Positions 26,201 through 34,798 of a stretch of 64,000 nt of DNA are shown one piece after another. The notes beneath the pieces were generated by a model. The model was given only the letters and a program-made list of their open reading frames with translations, ran no database searches and was not told the origin of the DNA. The position numbers and the translations under genes are program-made. Source of the DNA: Norana najaformis (lineage: Eukaryota; Annelida; Clitellata; Crassiclitellata; Hormogastridae); contig OZ029914.1 of NCBI GenBank assembly GCA_964023275.1, positions 11,700,341 to 11,764,340 on the forward strand, given 5' to 3'. Positions within the stretch are counted from its first letter, which is position 1. Every line of letters begins with the position of its first letter.

Positions 26201-26951
26201 AGAAGTTGAAGTTTACGATTCGAAGAAATTCAGTTTCAGTCGTCGATGGAATATGAATGAATTAAGTGATCCAACTGACATAGCATCCTGCAACAGAAAT
26301 AAATGTCTCTACATCTTTGATTACAAAGGCTATAATGAGTCGAACGAAATCTTGAGAGTTGATTCGAATGGAAAATTAATAAAGAAATGGTCAACAGGAG
26401 ACGATTGGGGAAGAAGTCTGTCTGTTACAGATGAAAAGAGTGTCATTTTAACTGTTTATAATAAAAATAAATTGAATGAATATTCGTCAGATGGACAGTT
26501 GATCCGTGAAATAAATCTATTATATGTCGCAGGTATTCGTTATCCAAGACACGCTATAAAACTGATCAATGGTAATTTCTTGGTCAGTCATGCAGGTTCT
26601 GATGGCGATCGGCCTGGAGTGTGTGTAGTGGATGGAAAGGGATATCTTATAAAGTCATTCGCTGGAAAACCTGGATCGATCAGCGGGGAAATGAATAATC
26701 CATTCTATTTGGCCGTTGATGGAAATGGATACGTGTTGGTCGCTGATAGAGAGGACAGACGAGTTTTATTATTGGATTCAAATTTAGAATTTAAGCGAGA
26801 AATTCTTTCAAAAGAAAAACACGGATTAGGATATCCTTCCAGGATTCTTCTGGATGAGACAAGTAGTCAACTGTTTGTAGCTGACAGTGAATGGGACTCT
26901 AAGGATATAATGAGAATTGGACTAATTTTGATCTTTGATTTAGGTAATTAA
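11151..26951 (+). CDS. Ig(x3)-transmembrane-NHL receptor-like protein, gene 1
   Basis: Spliced gene of seven exons: 11151-11211, 12464-12763, 13320-13643, 19248-19493, 19901-19996, 25003-25068 and 26062-26951, totalling 1983 nt (660 residues). It encodes a hydrophobic signal peptide, two clear Ig domains (Cys-Trp-DxGxYxC in the first), a third Cys-rich Ig-like domain, one membrane helix with a YYRRK stop-transfer, a charged linker and an NHL-type beta-propeller of about 290 residues. All introns are phase 1, typical of shuffled extracellular modules, and each exon has AG/GT borders. Several N-glycosylation sequons lie in the Ig domains. The topology implies an outside Ig head and a cytosolic propeller. 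NHL propellers usually bind protein or RNA; the ligand here is unknown and an immune or recognition role is only inferred. I do not recognise a named ortholog. Introns 1 and 3 carry transposons. Exon borders are predicted by eye and by comparison with the paralog at 61 kb. Confidence 0.8.
11406..12290. mobile_element. piggyBac-type transposon remnant in intron 1
   Basis: An 885-bp element with 13-bp terminal inverted repeats (CCCCTTTACCGTG) is flanked on both sides by TTAA (11402-11405 and 12291-12294), the piggyBac hallmark. Two copies of GGACGAGTTAACTCGGGG-like sequence lie near the right end. The paralogous intron at 61.2 kb lacks the insert, so it arrived after gene duplication. Confidence 0.85.
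11780..12046 (-). pseudogene. piggyBac transposase N-terminal remnant
   Basis: From the ATG at 12046 on the minus strand the frame begins MAGRKRGLL, then needs a frameshift to read NEEIHRLLVESDDSLPDESE, the acidic N-terminal signature of piggyBac-type transposases. Stops follow and the DDE domain is absent, so it is a non-functional, internally deleted relic. Confidence 0.6.
12464..12763 (+). CDS. Exon 2: first Ig domain, gene 1
   Basis: 300-nt phase 1-1 exon with a CAG acceptor and a GTATGT donor. It encodes one complete V/I-type Ig domain: Cys in MNCSTS, Trp in VHWRHG, and PSDAGQYDC before the last strand. About four-fifths identical to the exon at 61395-61694, with differences spread through the loops. 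Confidence 0.85.
12964..13319 (+). other. Intron 2 remainder, no gene seen
   Basis: The open frame at 12964-13149 is intronic and has no counterpart frame in the homologous intron of the paralog (61695-62218), although the nucleotide sequence is related. I see no separate gene. Confidence 0.6.
13320..13643 (+). CDS. Exon 3: second Ig domain, gene 1
   Basis: 324-nt phase 1-1 exon with a TTTCAG acceptor and a GTTAGT donor. The Ig core has Cys in KLSCGV, Trp in LQWKAN and Cys in FICQTT. Extra cysteines flank it (VCKSS, NTCGI, YSCSSD), suggesting additional disulphides. It contains N-glycosylation sequons such as NFT and NYT. The paralogous exon is 62219-62542 and has the same length. Confidence 0.85.
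13950..14424 (+). pseudogene. ORF1 (gag-like zinc-knuckle protein) of the I-like LINE
   Basis: The frame contains three cysteine clusters typical of LINE ORF1 nucleic-acid-binding proteins: CDQCQRFGHSKINC, CSRCSGEHSYESC and CVNCHQDHSEAHKHC. A Lys/Glu-rich tail follows, to a stop at 14424. The upstream part is frameshifted near 13960. Its role would be RNA binding during retrotransposition. Confidence 0.7.
14590..18353 (+). pseudogene. ORF2 (endonuclease-RT-RNase H) of the I-like LINE
   Basis: Endonuclease traces at about 14610-15260 include FIKIGLSYTC and the conserved IVGDLNAHNTLWG. RT traces at about 15960-16700 include TPGEDKIPYELL, SYRPISLTSTLCK and DFEKAFD. The usual FADD box has become FAGD near 16645. 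RNase H at about 17510-17910 shows FTDGSK, YSAEMTAI and HVGIDGNESADFLAKKA. The end has CNACN...H...C (about 18150-18205). Numerous stops and frameshifts make it inactive. Confidence 0.75.
18546..19247. other. Rest of intron 3, nothing recognised
   Basis: AT-rich intronic sequence between the LINE and the third Ig exon. I see no additional exon or repeat with confidence. Confidence 0.5.
19248..19493 (+). CDS. Exon 4: third Ig-like domain, gene 1
   Basis: 246-nt phase 1-1 exon with an AATCAG acceptor and a GTAAGA donor. It has Ig-like anchors (Cys in EVSCFA, Trp in KWKWF, GRHRC) but is short, with four further cysteines, so it is a divergent Ig fold at best. No counterpart is visible for the second gene before the window ends. 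Confidence 0.7.
19901..19996 (+). CDS. Exon 5: transmembrane segment, gene 1
   Basis: 96-nt phase 1-1 exon with a TTTTAG acceptor and a GTACGT donor. It encodes about 22 hydrophobic residues (LLALLVLFALPITVLIGVV) followed by YYRRK. The positive residues after the helix predict a type I orientation with the C-terminus in the cytosol. Confidence 0.8.
20640..21660 (-). mobile_element. LINE family A, longest copy
   Basis: The minus strand carries the C-terminal part of a reverse transcriptase followed by the family A 3' untranslated region and its tail at about 20640. This copy links the short ATTACG-tailed fragments in the window to a coding LINE, so those fragments are 5'-truncated LINE copies and not independent SINEs. 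Confidence 0.75.
20965..21519 (-). pseudogene. Reverse transcriptase C-terminal fragment of LINE family A
   Basis: A 184-codon frame with SVCNLGVIFDQ, the KLDYCNSIF motif, then PYRMLLLGLSP and FNGLKYL, matching the end of L2/CR1-clade ORF2 (LGV.FD, LDYCNSL, QNAAAR, LHWLPV). The catalytic part of RT lies outside the fragment, so it cannot be active. Confidence 0.7.
22120..22195 (+). pseudogene. Decayed copy of the cytoplasmic linker exon
   Basis: Sequence here and in the flanks (about 22060-22470) aligns with the intron-exon-intron region of the linker exon at 25003-25068. A frame such as LRLKVKQIQEEWFRLED remains, but the splice acceptor (AG) is lost and the donor is not clear. It is the fourth member of the linker-exon series. 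Confidence 0.5.
22597..22668. repeat. (CAT/CAC)n microsatellite
   Basis: CATCATCATC, CGTCGTCGT and CACCACCAC runs in the intron between exons 5 and 6. The homologous place in the next module (24655-24670) has only a short ATCATCATCAC. Confidence 0.85.
22830..24080. repeat. Intronic block duplicated at 28.07-30.67 kb
   Basis: The two blocks share, in order, the TCTGTCGACTC/TCTGTCAGTTCC region, the CAATCTGAAGGTAGG-like region, the GGGGCTTATA region, a LINE-derived stretch and the ending TCTATTTATAGACTTCTATTATATTCA. They form part of the tandem duplication that produced the extra linker and NHL exons. Confidence 0.6.
23779..23976 (-). mobile_element. LINE reverse transcriptase fragment
   Basis: The minus-strand frame SSYLNDSSQRVAKNISRSHP resembles the WI.SYL..RSQRV...G..S block just before the RT active-site motifs. 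The same segment is present in the duplicate block at 30.4-30.5 kb. Confidence 0.5.
24081..24345 (+). mobile_element. tRNA-derived SINE
   Basis: The head has an A-box-like TGGTGTAGTCGTATGGTCGG and a B-box GGTTCGAATCT, followed by a body with CCTTGGACAAGTTGCTCACCC. It replaces, at the equivalent point of the duplicated block, the RTE LINE found at 30.7-33.3 kb. The tRNA-like part does not close an acceptor stem. Confidence 0.6.
25003..25068 (+). CDS. Exon 6: charged cytoplasmic linker, gene 1
   Basis: 66-nt phase 1-1 exon with a TTACAG acceptor and a GTACCA donor. It encodes a highly charged, helix-prone segment (KLAELERKVEHKREQERQRL) between the membrane helix and the propeller. Copies lie at 27714-27803 and 33895-33978. 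Confidence 0.75.
26062..26951 (+). CDS. Exon 7: NHL-type beta-propeller, first C-terminal exon
   Basis: Phase-1 acceptor after TTTTAG, then 296 codons to TAA at 26949-26951. It opens DELPSEYKSDPVL. Blade-like repeats recur, with hydrophobic-DxxGxVxVxDxxNxRVxxLxxD patterns, for example VDGNGYVLVADREDRRVLLL and LDETSSQLFVADSEWD, as in the NHL domains of TRIM2/TRIM71-type proteins. There is no RING or B-box, so this is not a TRIM protein. The whole propeller is in one exon. No canonical AATAAA is obvious just downstream. Confidence 0.8.
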
Positions 26952-26984
26952 TTTAAATATTCTCAGATCTTTCAGTCAAAAATT

Positions 26985-27240
26985 GAAAACATTTCGCTTT
27001 CACAAATCCTATCCTGATTCTTCCTATTTCTCTTATCTCTCTTTCCGCTCCAATTCGAAACTACATCCACCGTACCCGTATGACTGTCTGCCTGCCTTAT
27101 TCTAGGATCTCGACCTGGAATCTAACCCTACCTGCCTATCGATTTTGTTTTGACTGAGCACTTTCAAATTAGCTGCTTCCCGCGATTTAGCCTTCGTTGG
27201 GCGCTTTAGAAATGTTGAGCTTAGGATTACGATTACGATA
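26985..27240 (+). mobile_element. LINE family A 3' fragment
   Basis: Sense-strand 3' untranslated region ending in GGGCGCTTTAGAAATGTTG and two to three ATTACG-like units, immediately after the stop of the first NHL exon. Confidence 0.65.
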
Positions 27241-27389
27241 AAGCCTCATTGATTGCTTTATTCGATGAATATGAGCAGGGAATGTAAAACAGTTGCCTAA
27301 TAAATCCTCAATGTTTTCTTATGAAACAATGTGTAATAATGAGTTCATACATAACTACACATTAGTTTTATCTGATCTGTTCATTATGG

Positions 27390-27535
27390 TCCGTACACGG
27401 GGACCTTAAATTTGCTTGCCACTCATTTAAATGGGCTGCGGAGCTGAAGAATCTTACCCGCTAAATTCATTTAGCGATTAGCATAGTCGAGGCCATGGGG
27501 TCGCTGTAGAATAACATGTAAATTTACATTTATTT
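27390..27535 (+). repeat. Short SINE-like repeat (GGTCCGTGCACGGGGACC family)
   Basis: GGTCCGTACACGGGGACC head, GTCGAGGCCATGGGGTCGCT body and a TGTAAATTTACATTTA tail. It sits in the module between the first NHL exon and the second linker exon. Confidence 0.55.
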
Positions 27536-27713
27536 TTAAGTTTTGTATTTCAGTTTGAGAAATAAGAGATACGAATAGACATGACCTAGGGAAAGTCGTT
27601 GCAAATCACGCTACAATCATTTTTTAGCCATATCTTTCAAATAATGAGCTATGGTTATCTTTTAATGCACTGATAATAGTAATATTTTTCTCATTTTTTG
27701 CTTTGCAAAAAAG

Positions 27714-27803
27714 GAAAACCAAAGCTGAATACGTCAGAAGTGCAAGGTGGAGAACTAGAACTACTTGAACGAAAACCTGAAGAAGAGCAGCAAAGTCCAA
27801 TCG
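27714..27803 (+). CDS. Linker exon copy 2 (possible alternative exon)
   Basis: 90-nt phase 1-1 open exon: acceptor AAAAAAG, donor GTACAG, encoding GKPKLNTSEVQGGELELLER and more charged residues. It aligns with the exon at 25003 together with about 700 bp of flanking intron. The acceptor lacks a good pyrimidine tract next to the AG, so splicing may be weak. Confidence 0.5.
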
Positions 27804-29149
27804 GTACAGGTTAATCCTACAGATTCATAATGGCTAGTTATGTTGTAATTACTTAGTCAGCAATTAATCAATAGTTCTCACCAAGTTTATTCAACATTGT
27901 TCAGGTTTCTTGTCTATGATTGTGCTAATTATCATTATACAAATTTGTCTAAACTACCCTTATTTTCAAACTAATCGATGAAATCGTTTGGATGGCTCAA
28001 ACAAAGCGAAGCCTATCCTATAAATTATGGGGGCGTAGTCTAGATTCAGGCGGGTGGGCGGATTTGTTAAAGAAACATGGAAATGTGGTTCCTTTTCCTC
28101 TCTGTCAGTTCCCTATGCTCTGAAGGTTGAAGACAAATTAAGCTAAGAGAACAGTCTAGACACGAAGAGAGACGAACAGTTATGATTGACTGGTTTATCC
28201 AGTCTGCCCCGGTTATGTCTTTATATATGGAGGCAATCTGAAGGTAGGCCTACAGTCCGGTACAGACTCCTAATCTCTTGGGGAATGTCACTTGCATCTG
28301 TCCTACATGGAACCTCATAGATTTTATTGTCTCGTCTGTGTTCCCTTGACTGCGGTGCATACTGGAAGTGAAAAACAAACCCAAATTTGAGGTCACAGTG
28401 AAGCGAATTCATCCTGGAGAATGAGATGGCATCAGTGTAATATAATTAAATGTATTCAAATAAATATATAGAGAAAACTTCACTGTCATAGCGTAAGCAG
28501 ACTCTCAAATGTTTTGTGTAATAAAGGCTAATGCATAGTTTATAACATGCAAGCAAATAGACCTATACGATATTGAAATATTAAAGTCGCATGCAAGTAA
28601 ACAGAGGTGAACATTATTAACACCGATGAACACTGATAAAATTCTACATGACAGATAGGCCTTCGCTGATAGAACAGTAACGCTTTGCGCTTTCGACTGC
28701 TTCACACTCTCTTAGCTTGCTCTGTTGATATAATATTTGAACAGGCAGTAGGCTTAGGCTTATTTTGTACATGAATCTTAAAAACGCAAATAGAATATTA
28801 TTGAAACAGCATGCACTTTAAACATATATGCGAAAATTGTCAAGATAAAACTGACTGATACTATAATAGAAAGGCCTAAGTATTTGCTCTCAGAGTAGCA
28901 TATTTACAGACAAATTCCTGTGTTCGCGCTAATTTAATATCTTACATAGCAACTATCTAAGAACCGCATCGTGGAACTCAAACGGTACACTTTGCTGAAT
29001 TTTCTGATTTCATGATAAGAGTTAAGCCCATTAATAAACTGCCTACACATACAAACTGATATCCCAGGTCAGTGCCAACATACCAGGAGTGGGAGCCAGC
29101 ATCTGCGTGACTGTATGTATGGCTGTATGGGTCCACGCACTCATTAAGT

Positions 29150-29345
29150 ACATTTCAACGGTAATTATTCGTCCAGTACTTGGTTGACATGTGGTGTTTT
29201 GCAGGGTTTAGTGCTTGGTCTTATTTTGGTTACATTATACACCGCATTACTTAGTATACTGCTCGACAATCATACATTTGGATATCATTTCTATGCTAAC
29301 GACACTTACATTTGCATTTCTTTTCACAGTTCAACAAAGGAGTTG
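29150..29345 (+). mobile_element. LINE reverse transcriptase fragment
   Basis: The + strand reads GVLQGLVLGLILVTLYTALL ... FGYHFYANDTYICISFHSS, equivalent to GVPQGSVLGPILFTLYT...YADD. The second catalytic Asp is changed (YAND), so it is a relic. Confidence 0.65.
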
Positions 29346-30146
29346 TTTTAAATTAGGGGCTTATAGTATATAAAACATTAATTCTGGCCACACACAATAG
29401 TTAAGATCAATCCTGTTTCCCCAGACTAATCAGTATTCAACCAGATCTCCTGATTGACTTTCTCTCTTCGTACCTAAGACTAGATAGAACTGTTCTTTGT
29501 AAATTATCTTTTTCAGTAGGTGGACCTAAGTTTTGAACTTTCCCTGTATCCGTTCCGCTCAATCGCTTGTCTTTTTTCGTTCTCAGTGTCTCAGTTTTCT
29601 TCAAATTGCTTATCCATCATAATCTGCCTCTCTATCTTAGTGGACCGATCTACTGGATACTGCCCTGATTTTGTTGATTGATTTACCTGTGGTGCGCCAT
29701 CAGTTTATTCCTTGTGTTTTAGACACGGGCGCGATAGAAGTTATTAATAACGATTACAATTATGGAGTAAGACGCCATTCAGCAGGAAGCCAGTGAAGTT
29801 CACAAAAGCGATCTAATGCATTTGATGAAGAAGAACATGTAACAACAACAGAGAGCTTTGAGTTTCGTGTGTTAAACGAGGATATGTAATTAGTACCGCA
29901 TTTGCATAGTGTAGTCGAGAATAAAATGCACAAGCAACTGCTTTAGTCACGTCGTCAGTCAGAGAATGCCTGATGTAACGAAATGTTTTGATCTAATAGA
30001 AACAAGACCTGCAAATTGAAGACACCTATAAGTCATCAGTGGTGGCATCTAAAGTTCTGATTTTGTATGATGTCGGTTCATACAATGTCAACAGGTGCTT
30101 GAGAAGAGAAAGATTGCATACGCTAGTGGGTTGTAGAAATAATTGC

Positions 30147-30263
30147 CTATGACTTATCTTGGTTGATTACCAGGTCAATGAAACAGAACCAACTTTGAAG
30201 TGAGGACAAGCAGGATTCAGTTTTAGCGGAGAGATTCGTGGCAGAAACAGAGAAAGTGAGATG

Positions 30264-30337
<74 letters not shown>

Positions 30338-30563
30338 AAAGCGACGATGAGTAGACTATCATAGCGTATTGCTGGACCCTTCTATTATCAATGCGTGCAA
30401 TTCGACAAACGGGGTGAAATACAGACTGAAAGAAGGATAGGCCAAGGACAGGACCCTGAGGTATACTTGAACGCCAGGCAACAGGATCAGAGCGATATGT
30501 GTTAATTGCAAGTCGATGAGAGCAATCATTAAGATAAAAATATATCCAGTGAAGAGCTTGCAT
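30147..30563 (-). mobile_element. LINE reverse transcriptase fragment with internal (GA)n expansion
   Basis: The minus strand reads WIYFYLNDCSHRLAIN ... SIPQGPVLGLSFF ... VQQYAMIVYSSSL, then a poly-(SL) stretch created by a 66-bp GA microsatellite (30265-30330), then LQSWFCFIDLVINQDKS. These are the IPQGSVLGP, YADD and LQ.W...N.LKLN..K landmarks of an L2/CR1 RT, with the YADD box lost. Confidence 0.65.
30265..30330. repeat. (GA)n microsatellite
   Basis: Perfect GA dinucleotide run inside the RT relic. Confidence 0.9.
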
Positions 30564-30669
30564 GAAGACAAGATATTACGTTCTCTTCTTTTGGACTGGT
30601 AATTTAAGACGTGCTTTCAAAAGATCACAGTAAAATCGTTTATTTATACACTTCTATTGTATTCACCAA

Positions 30670-33290
30670 CGGGTGATGAACATGAACTTAAAGAAAGAAG
30701 TTTATATTTATGATAAAACGACGCCTGCTACTTTTAGGCACTGACCAACCAATATTAAGGATCAATGCAAAGCCGAGATGTCTCACCATGGTTCAGGTGT
30801 GTGCACCCACCTCAATGGCTACTGAGAAAGATATATAGTTCAGTTTTATGAGAAGATGGACTCATCAATGAAGCAAGTCCAAAAAAGTCCCCCAAAAAAG
30901 GTGGACTTCAACAAGAAAGTTGTAAAACGTATATCGGACGCATTTGCAACTGTAGTTGGCACAGGTGGATTTGGGAGTTGGCGATGAGGCAGGTAAGCGA
31001 CTACTGGATTTTTGTTTAGGTCACGAAATGAGTCTGTGCAATATGTCGTTCAAACATCACCCTTGGAGCTTGGACGTCACCAGATGGACAAACACAGAAC
31101 CAAATTGATTACTTCCAATAACAGCGTTGGAGATCTAGCGTCAGGAACTGTATCGCCTACCCGGGATCGGATTGTGATTCCGACTAGTGGAAAGGATAAA
31201 GGTTAGATTGGCTAAAAATAACAAACTGGGACAGCCAAAAAGGTTAAATCTGGAGAAGCTAAAGGGCCAGAAGGCAGCAGTTTACACAGTAGAAGTTAAA
31301 AATCGTTTTGAGGCATTAGAATTGTATGAAGGAGAGAAAACACCAGATGAGCTCTCGTCAGATACCAATACAATTCTACTTGATGTAGGAATGAATACAT
31401 TGAGTTACAACAAAACTAACAATCGGAAATCATGGATATCTGATGAAAGCTTAGCATTAACGAAAGTGAAAAGAGAATCCAAAAAGTCCCTAAACAATGC
31501 AGGGAGTTGAAAAGGGAGGTACAGAGGAAACTGTGAGAAGATAAACAGATGGAGCTTGAGGGTCTGTATGAGAAGCTGGAAGGAGCAAATCGAAAAGGGA
31601 AACATGCGACATCTTTTGCCAACAGTCAGGACACTCACACGGAAATTTTGAGTTCAGTTATTCTACATCCAGTCAGCATCATATGAAATGATCACAGAGA
31701 ATTTAAAACTGCTTAGCGTTGGAGTGAGTACTGTGGAATTTTTTTATAACGAAAGCCATCGACAGGCAGTTTACACTTGAAGCAGCTCCACTAAAATTCG
31801 AGGTGGCTCGTGCAGTTGTCGAAACAGCTACTAGCAAGAGCACCGGTCCAGATGGGGCTCCAGCCGAGTTGTTCAAGCATGGTGGAGAAATAACAGTGGT
31901 AAGAATGCATCGAATATGTGAGGCATTATGGGAGACTGGGGAATGGCCAGCAGATTAGACAAACTCAATTTTCATTCCTCTTCCAAAGAAAAGTTATTTG
32001 AGACCATGCACGAATTACTGGACCATAGCCCTGGTGTAGTATTCCAGTAAAATCATCCTAATGATTATCCTGAAAAGGATTAGGATAAAGACAGAATCTA
32101 AGGTGGCAGATGAACAAGCTGGATTTCGCAGAGGAAGGGGAACACAAGATCAAGTCACAAATCTTAGAATCATCATGTAGAAAGCTACGATCATCAGTAT
32201 ACCCTCATTCTGTGTATTGTAGATGTTAAGAAGACTTCTGATTGTGTCTCACATGAGAAGCTCTGGCTGGCCATGATAGATATAGCTTTCCCTGTTCATA
32301 TTGCCAACCTGCTTTCTGAACATAAACAGCAAGGTAGAGTGAGATCAGCCGGTACACTATCACGAGGGTTCTGTGTCAAGAAAGGGATTCAACAGGGCTG
32401 TGTGATCTCACTATAGCTATTCGCAATCCTGACAGAGATGGTCATGAGGGTAGAGCTGTACGGTTATGATAGTGGAATTCAAATAAGATGGAGAAGAGTT
32501 ATAAATCTGGGATATGCTGATGACACTGTTCTTTTGGCAATCTCGGAAGCAGATTTGCAGGAGATCGTCTTGACCAGGCAAGCAGCAACCAGGGTCTGCT
32601 GATTAATGTGGACATAACCAAGGTCTTGGTAACAAATGGTACAATCTGCAACATCAGAGTACAAGGTAATCAAATGGAGTAAGTTGAGACATTTCCATGT
32701 CTTAGCTCACTTTTAACCGAGGACTCTGAAAGCAGTAAGAGATTCGGTCAAGAGTGGGAAAGGGACAAGGTGTAGGAGCGGCATTATACAACGTAGGGCC
32801 TATGGAAAGTCATAGCATATTGGTTGCAACAAAGATACGATTTCTGAAAGCTCTCGTGTGGCCAGTGGCACAGTATGGCTGTGAAGCTTAACCATAAAGA
32901 GAGATGAACAACCAAGAATCAACGCATTTGAAAATGAAGTGTCTGCGACAGATTCTTAGAGTACAGTGGACAGCCAAGAAGACAAATTAGTGTGTCGTAG
33001 AAACTGCAGGAGTAGAGAGGAGTCTGCTCGGATTAATCAAACAGAGGAAGCTTTCATACTTCGGTACGAGCTACGGGAAAGTGAAGACTGCCTAGAGAAA
33101 TAGATCATCCAAAACACAAATCATGGATCCCGAGCTCGAGGAAGACCCCAGATGACATGGCTTGATAATTTCTGTCATGGACTGAATTGTCGTTCGACCG
33201 ATTTTTAGAGGAGACAAAGGAGAGACGCAGATGGCAAAAATTGACCAATTACAGCCAATCTTGGCCCCAGCACGGCTGAAGATAAGACAA
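30670..33290 (+). mobile_element. Decayed RTE-like LINE
   Basis: An endonuclease-RT element without a recognisable separate ORF1. It lies at the point where the homologous block (24.08-24.35 kb) has a tRNA-SINE. Precise ends are uncertain. Confidence 0.7.
30850..33240 (+). pseudogene. Endonuclease-reverse transcriptase of the RTE-like LINE
   Basis: Traces in order: endonuclease end (LLDFCLGHEMSLCN, then SPDGQTQNQIDY across frames, about 30990-31110); linker (RFEALELYEGEKTPDELSSD, about 31300); RT (STGPDGAPAELFKHGGE at about 31840, DEQAGFRRGRGTQDQVTNLR at about 32110-32170, LGYADDTVLLAISEADLQEI at about 32505). The YADD box is intact, but many stops and frameshifts occur. The motif set matches RTE-type endonuclease-reverse transcriptases common in invertebrates. 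Confidence 0.7.
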
Positions 33291-33894
33291 GACAGGAGAA
33301 CCGATTTTTCGTTTGTTCCAGTTTACAATATTTCTTCTGTAATTGGCAGTGAGAAATTACTTTACGTTGAAACGCCAAATTGGGTTCGAATTAAGGCGTT
33401 CCATATTATGTGATGACCTCAGAGAAGCATTTATGTTTTTGCTTACGCCTATGTTAAGTGTTAGTTTTTCAATCTGTGCCTCTAGTCTCTCTGTGTGTTT
33501 GTATCATCTTCTGTGTTTCTTTTAAACTAAAATCATCGTATTCACCAAAACCGACATTGATTTCTCGATTCGATGAGTTTGAGAAGGCACTGTCAGACAG
33601 TTGTCTTACAAATCTTCAATTTTTTTAAAATAAAAAATGCGTTAACTAGATTTGTCTGCATAAATCGACACATTCTTTAAGGTCAGTATAGTTTTATTTA
33701 ATATGTTCATTAAATTTAGCATGTCTCTTAGAGAAATACAAGAAACGAACAGATAAGGCCTAGAAAAAGTCGTGGCAAATGCAGTTACAATCCTGTTTGA
33801 GCTATGATTTGTCTTATCAAAAACGAGTTTAGGTTATGTTATGATGCAAAACGACTGAAGATTGTACTATTTTCCGCATTTTGTTGTTTTGCAG

Positions 33895-33978
33895 AAATTC
33901 AAAAAACAGTGCTCAATAACTCAGAAGATCTAGAACCAGACAATCAGAAACGAGAACAAGAGCGGCACAGAATAAACG
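33895..33978 (+). CDS. Linker exon copy 3 (possible alternative exon or exon of a second gene)
   Basis: 84-nt phase 1-1 exon with a strong TTTTGCAG acceptor and a GTACCG donor. It encodes EIQKTVLNNSEDLEPDNQ followed by KREQERHRING, ending like the first linker. It is followed 820 bp later by the second NHL exon, the same arrangement as exons 6 and 7. Confidence 0.65.
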
Positions 33979-34716
33979 GTACCGAGTAACCCTACAAAAT
34001 AATAATGGCTAACTTTGCTATAACTTAGTTTATAATTTATAAAAAGTTTTCAACAAGTTTAGACCTGTTCAACATTATCTAATTTACTGGTCTACGATTG
34101 TTCTAATTTTCATTGTACCTCATTCAATGCAGAGCAATATTTAACAACACTGTTCAGTGTACCCCATTTTGAAACTAATTGATGAAAACGTTTGGATGGC
34201 TCAAACCATGTGAAGCGTGTCATTATGGGAGACGAAGCTTAGGCCTATTTGACTTGGAAGTTTCTTCATTTTATTATTTGTAGCAATACAATGCCCATTA
34301 AATAATGTAGATAACTTTGCCAAATCTTTATATGTATTCAATAGTGCTTGAGATTATGTGGTATTATGTTATAATTATGTTCTTGTGAAGACGCATTTCT
34401 AATAGTAACTGCGGTCCATACTTTCGTGTAGGCGACCTAGAAAATGCACTTGATCACACTGCTTGTCTGTTGTTCCCTGCGTATCTATGGCTGACACTGC
34501 GATGTAATTTTATATCTCTTTCTGTCGTTGTATCTCGATCGCTGACTCATTTGCCATCTCCCGATGTTTGTCTGTGTGTATCATTTCCTTACTGCCTTTG
34601 TTTCTTTCGCAATAATGATGATCACCACCACTTTTCCCTTTCATTCGAGTTCAAATATTTGAATCAAACAAAGAAATATTTCTTTTAATTTAGACGTGTA
34701 GACCAATGTTACGATG

Positions 34717-34719
34717 TAG

Positions 34720-34750
<31 letters not shown>

Positions 34751-34752
34751 AT
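34717..34752. repeat. (TA)n simple repeat
   Basis: TATATA run about 45 bases upstream of the second NHL exon acceptor. Confidence 0.85.
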
Positions 34753-34798
34753 ATCAGTATAAAAGTTAAAATGCTTATCGGACTTCTAATATTTTTAG

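Larger units (their letters stand above)
28070..30665. repeat. Second copy of the intronic block of 22.83-24.08 kb
   Basis: Similar order of segments to the first copy but longer, because additional LINE-derived material (about 28450-29340) is present. It supports tandem duplication of the 3' part of the Ig/NHL gene. Confidence 0.55.

Noticed and set aside
26062..26951. TRIM-family ubiquitin ligase
   Set aside because: The NHL part looks TRIM2/71-like, but no RING, B-box or coiled-coil exons precede it; the upstream exons are Ig and transmembrane.
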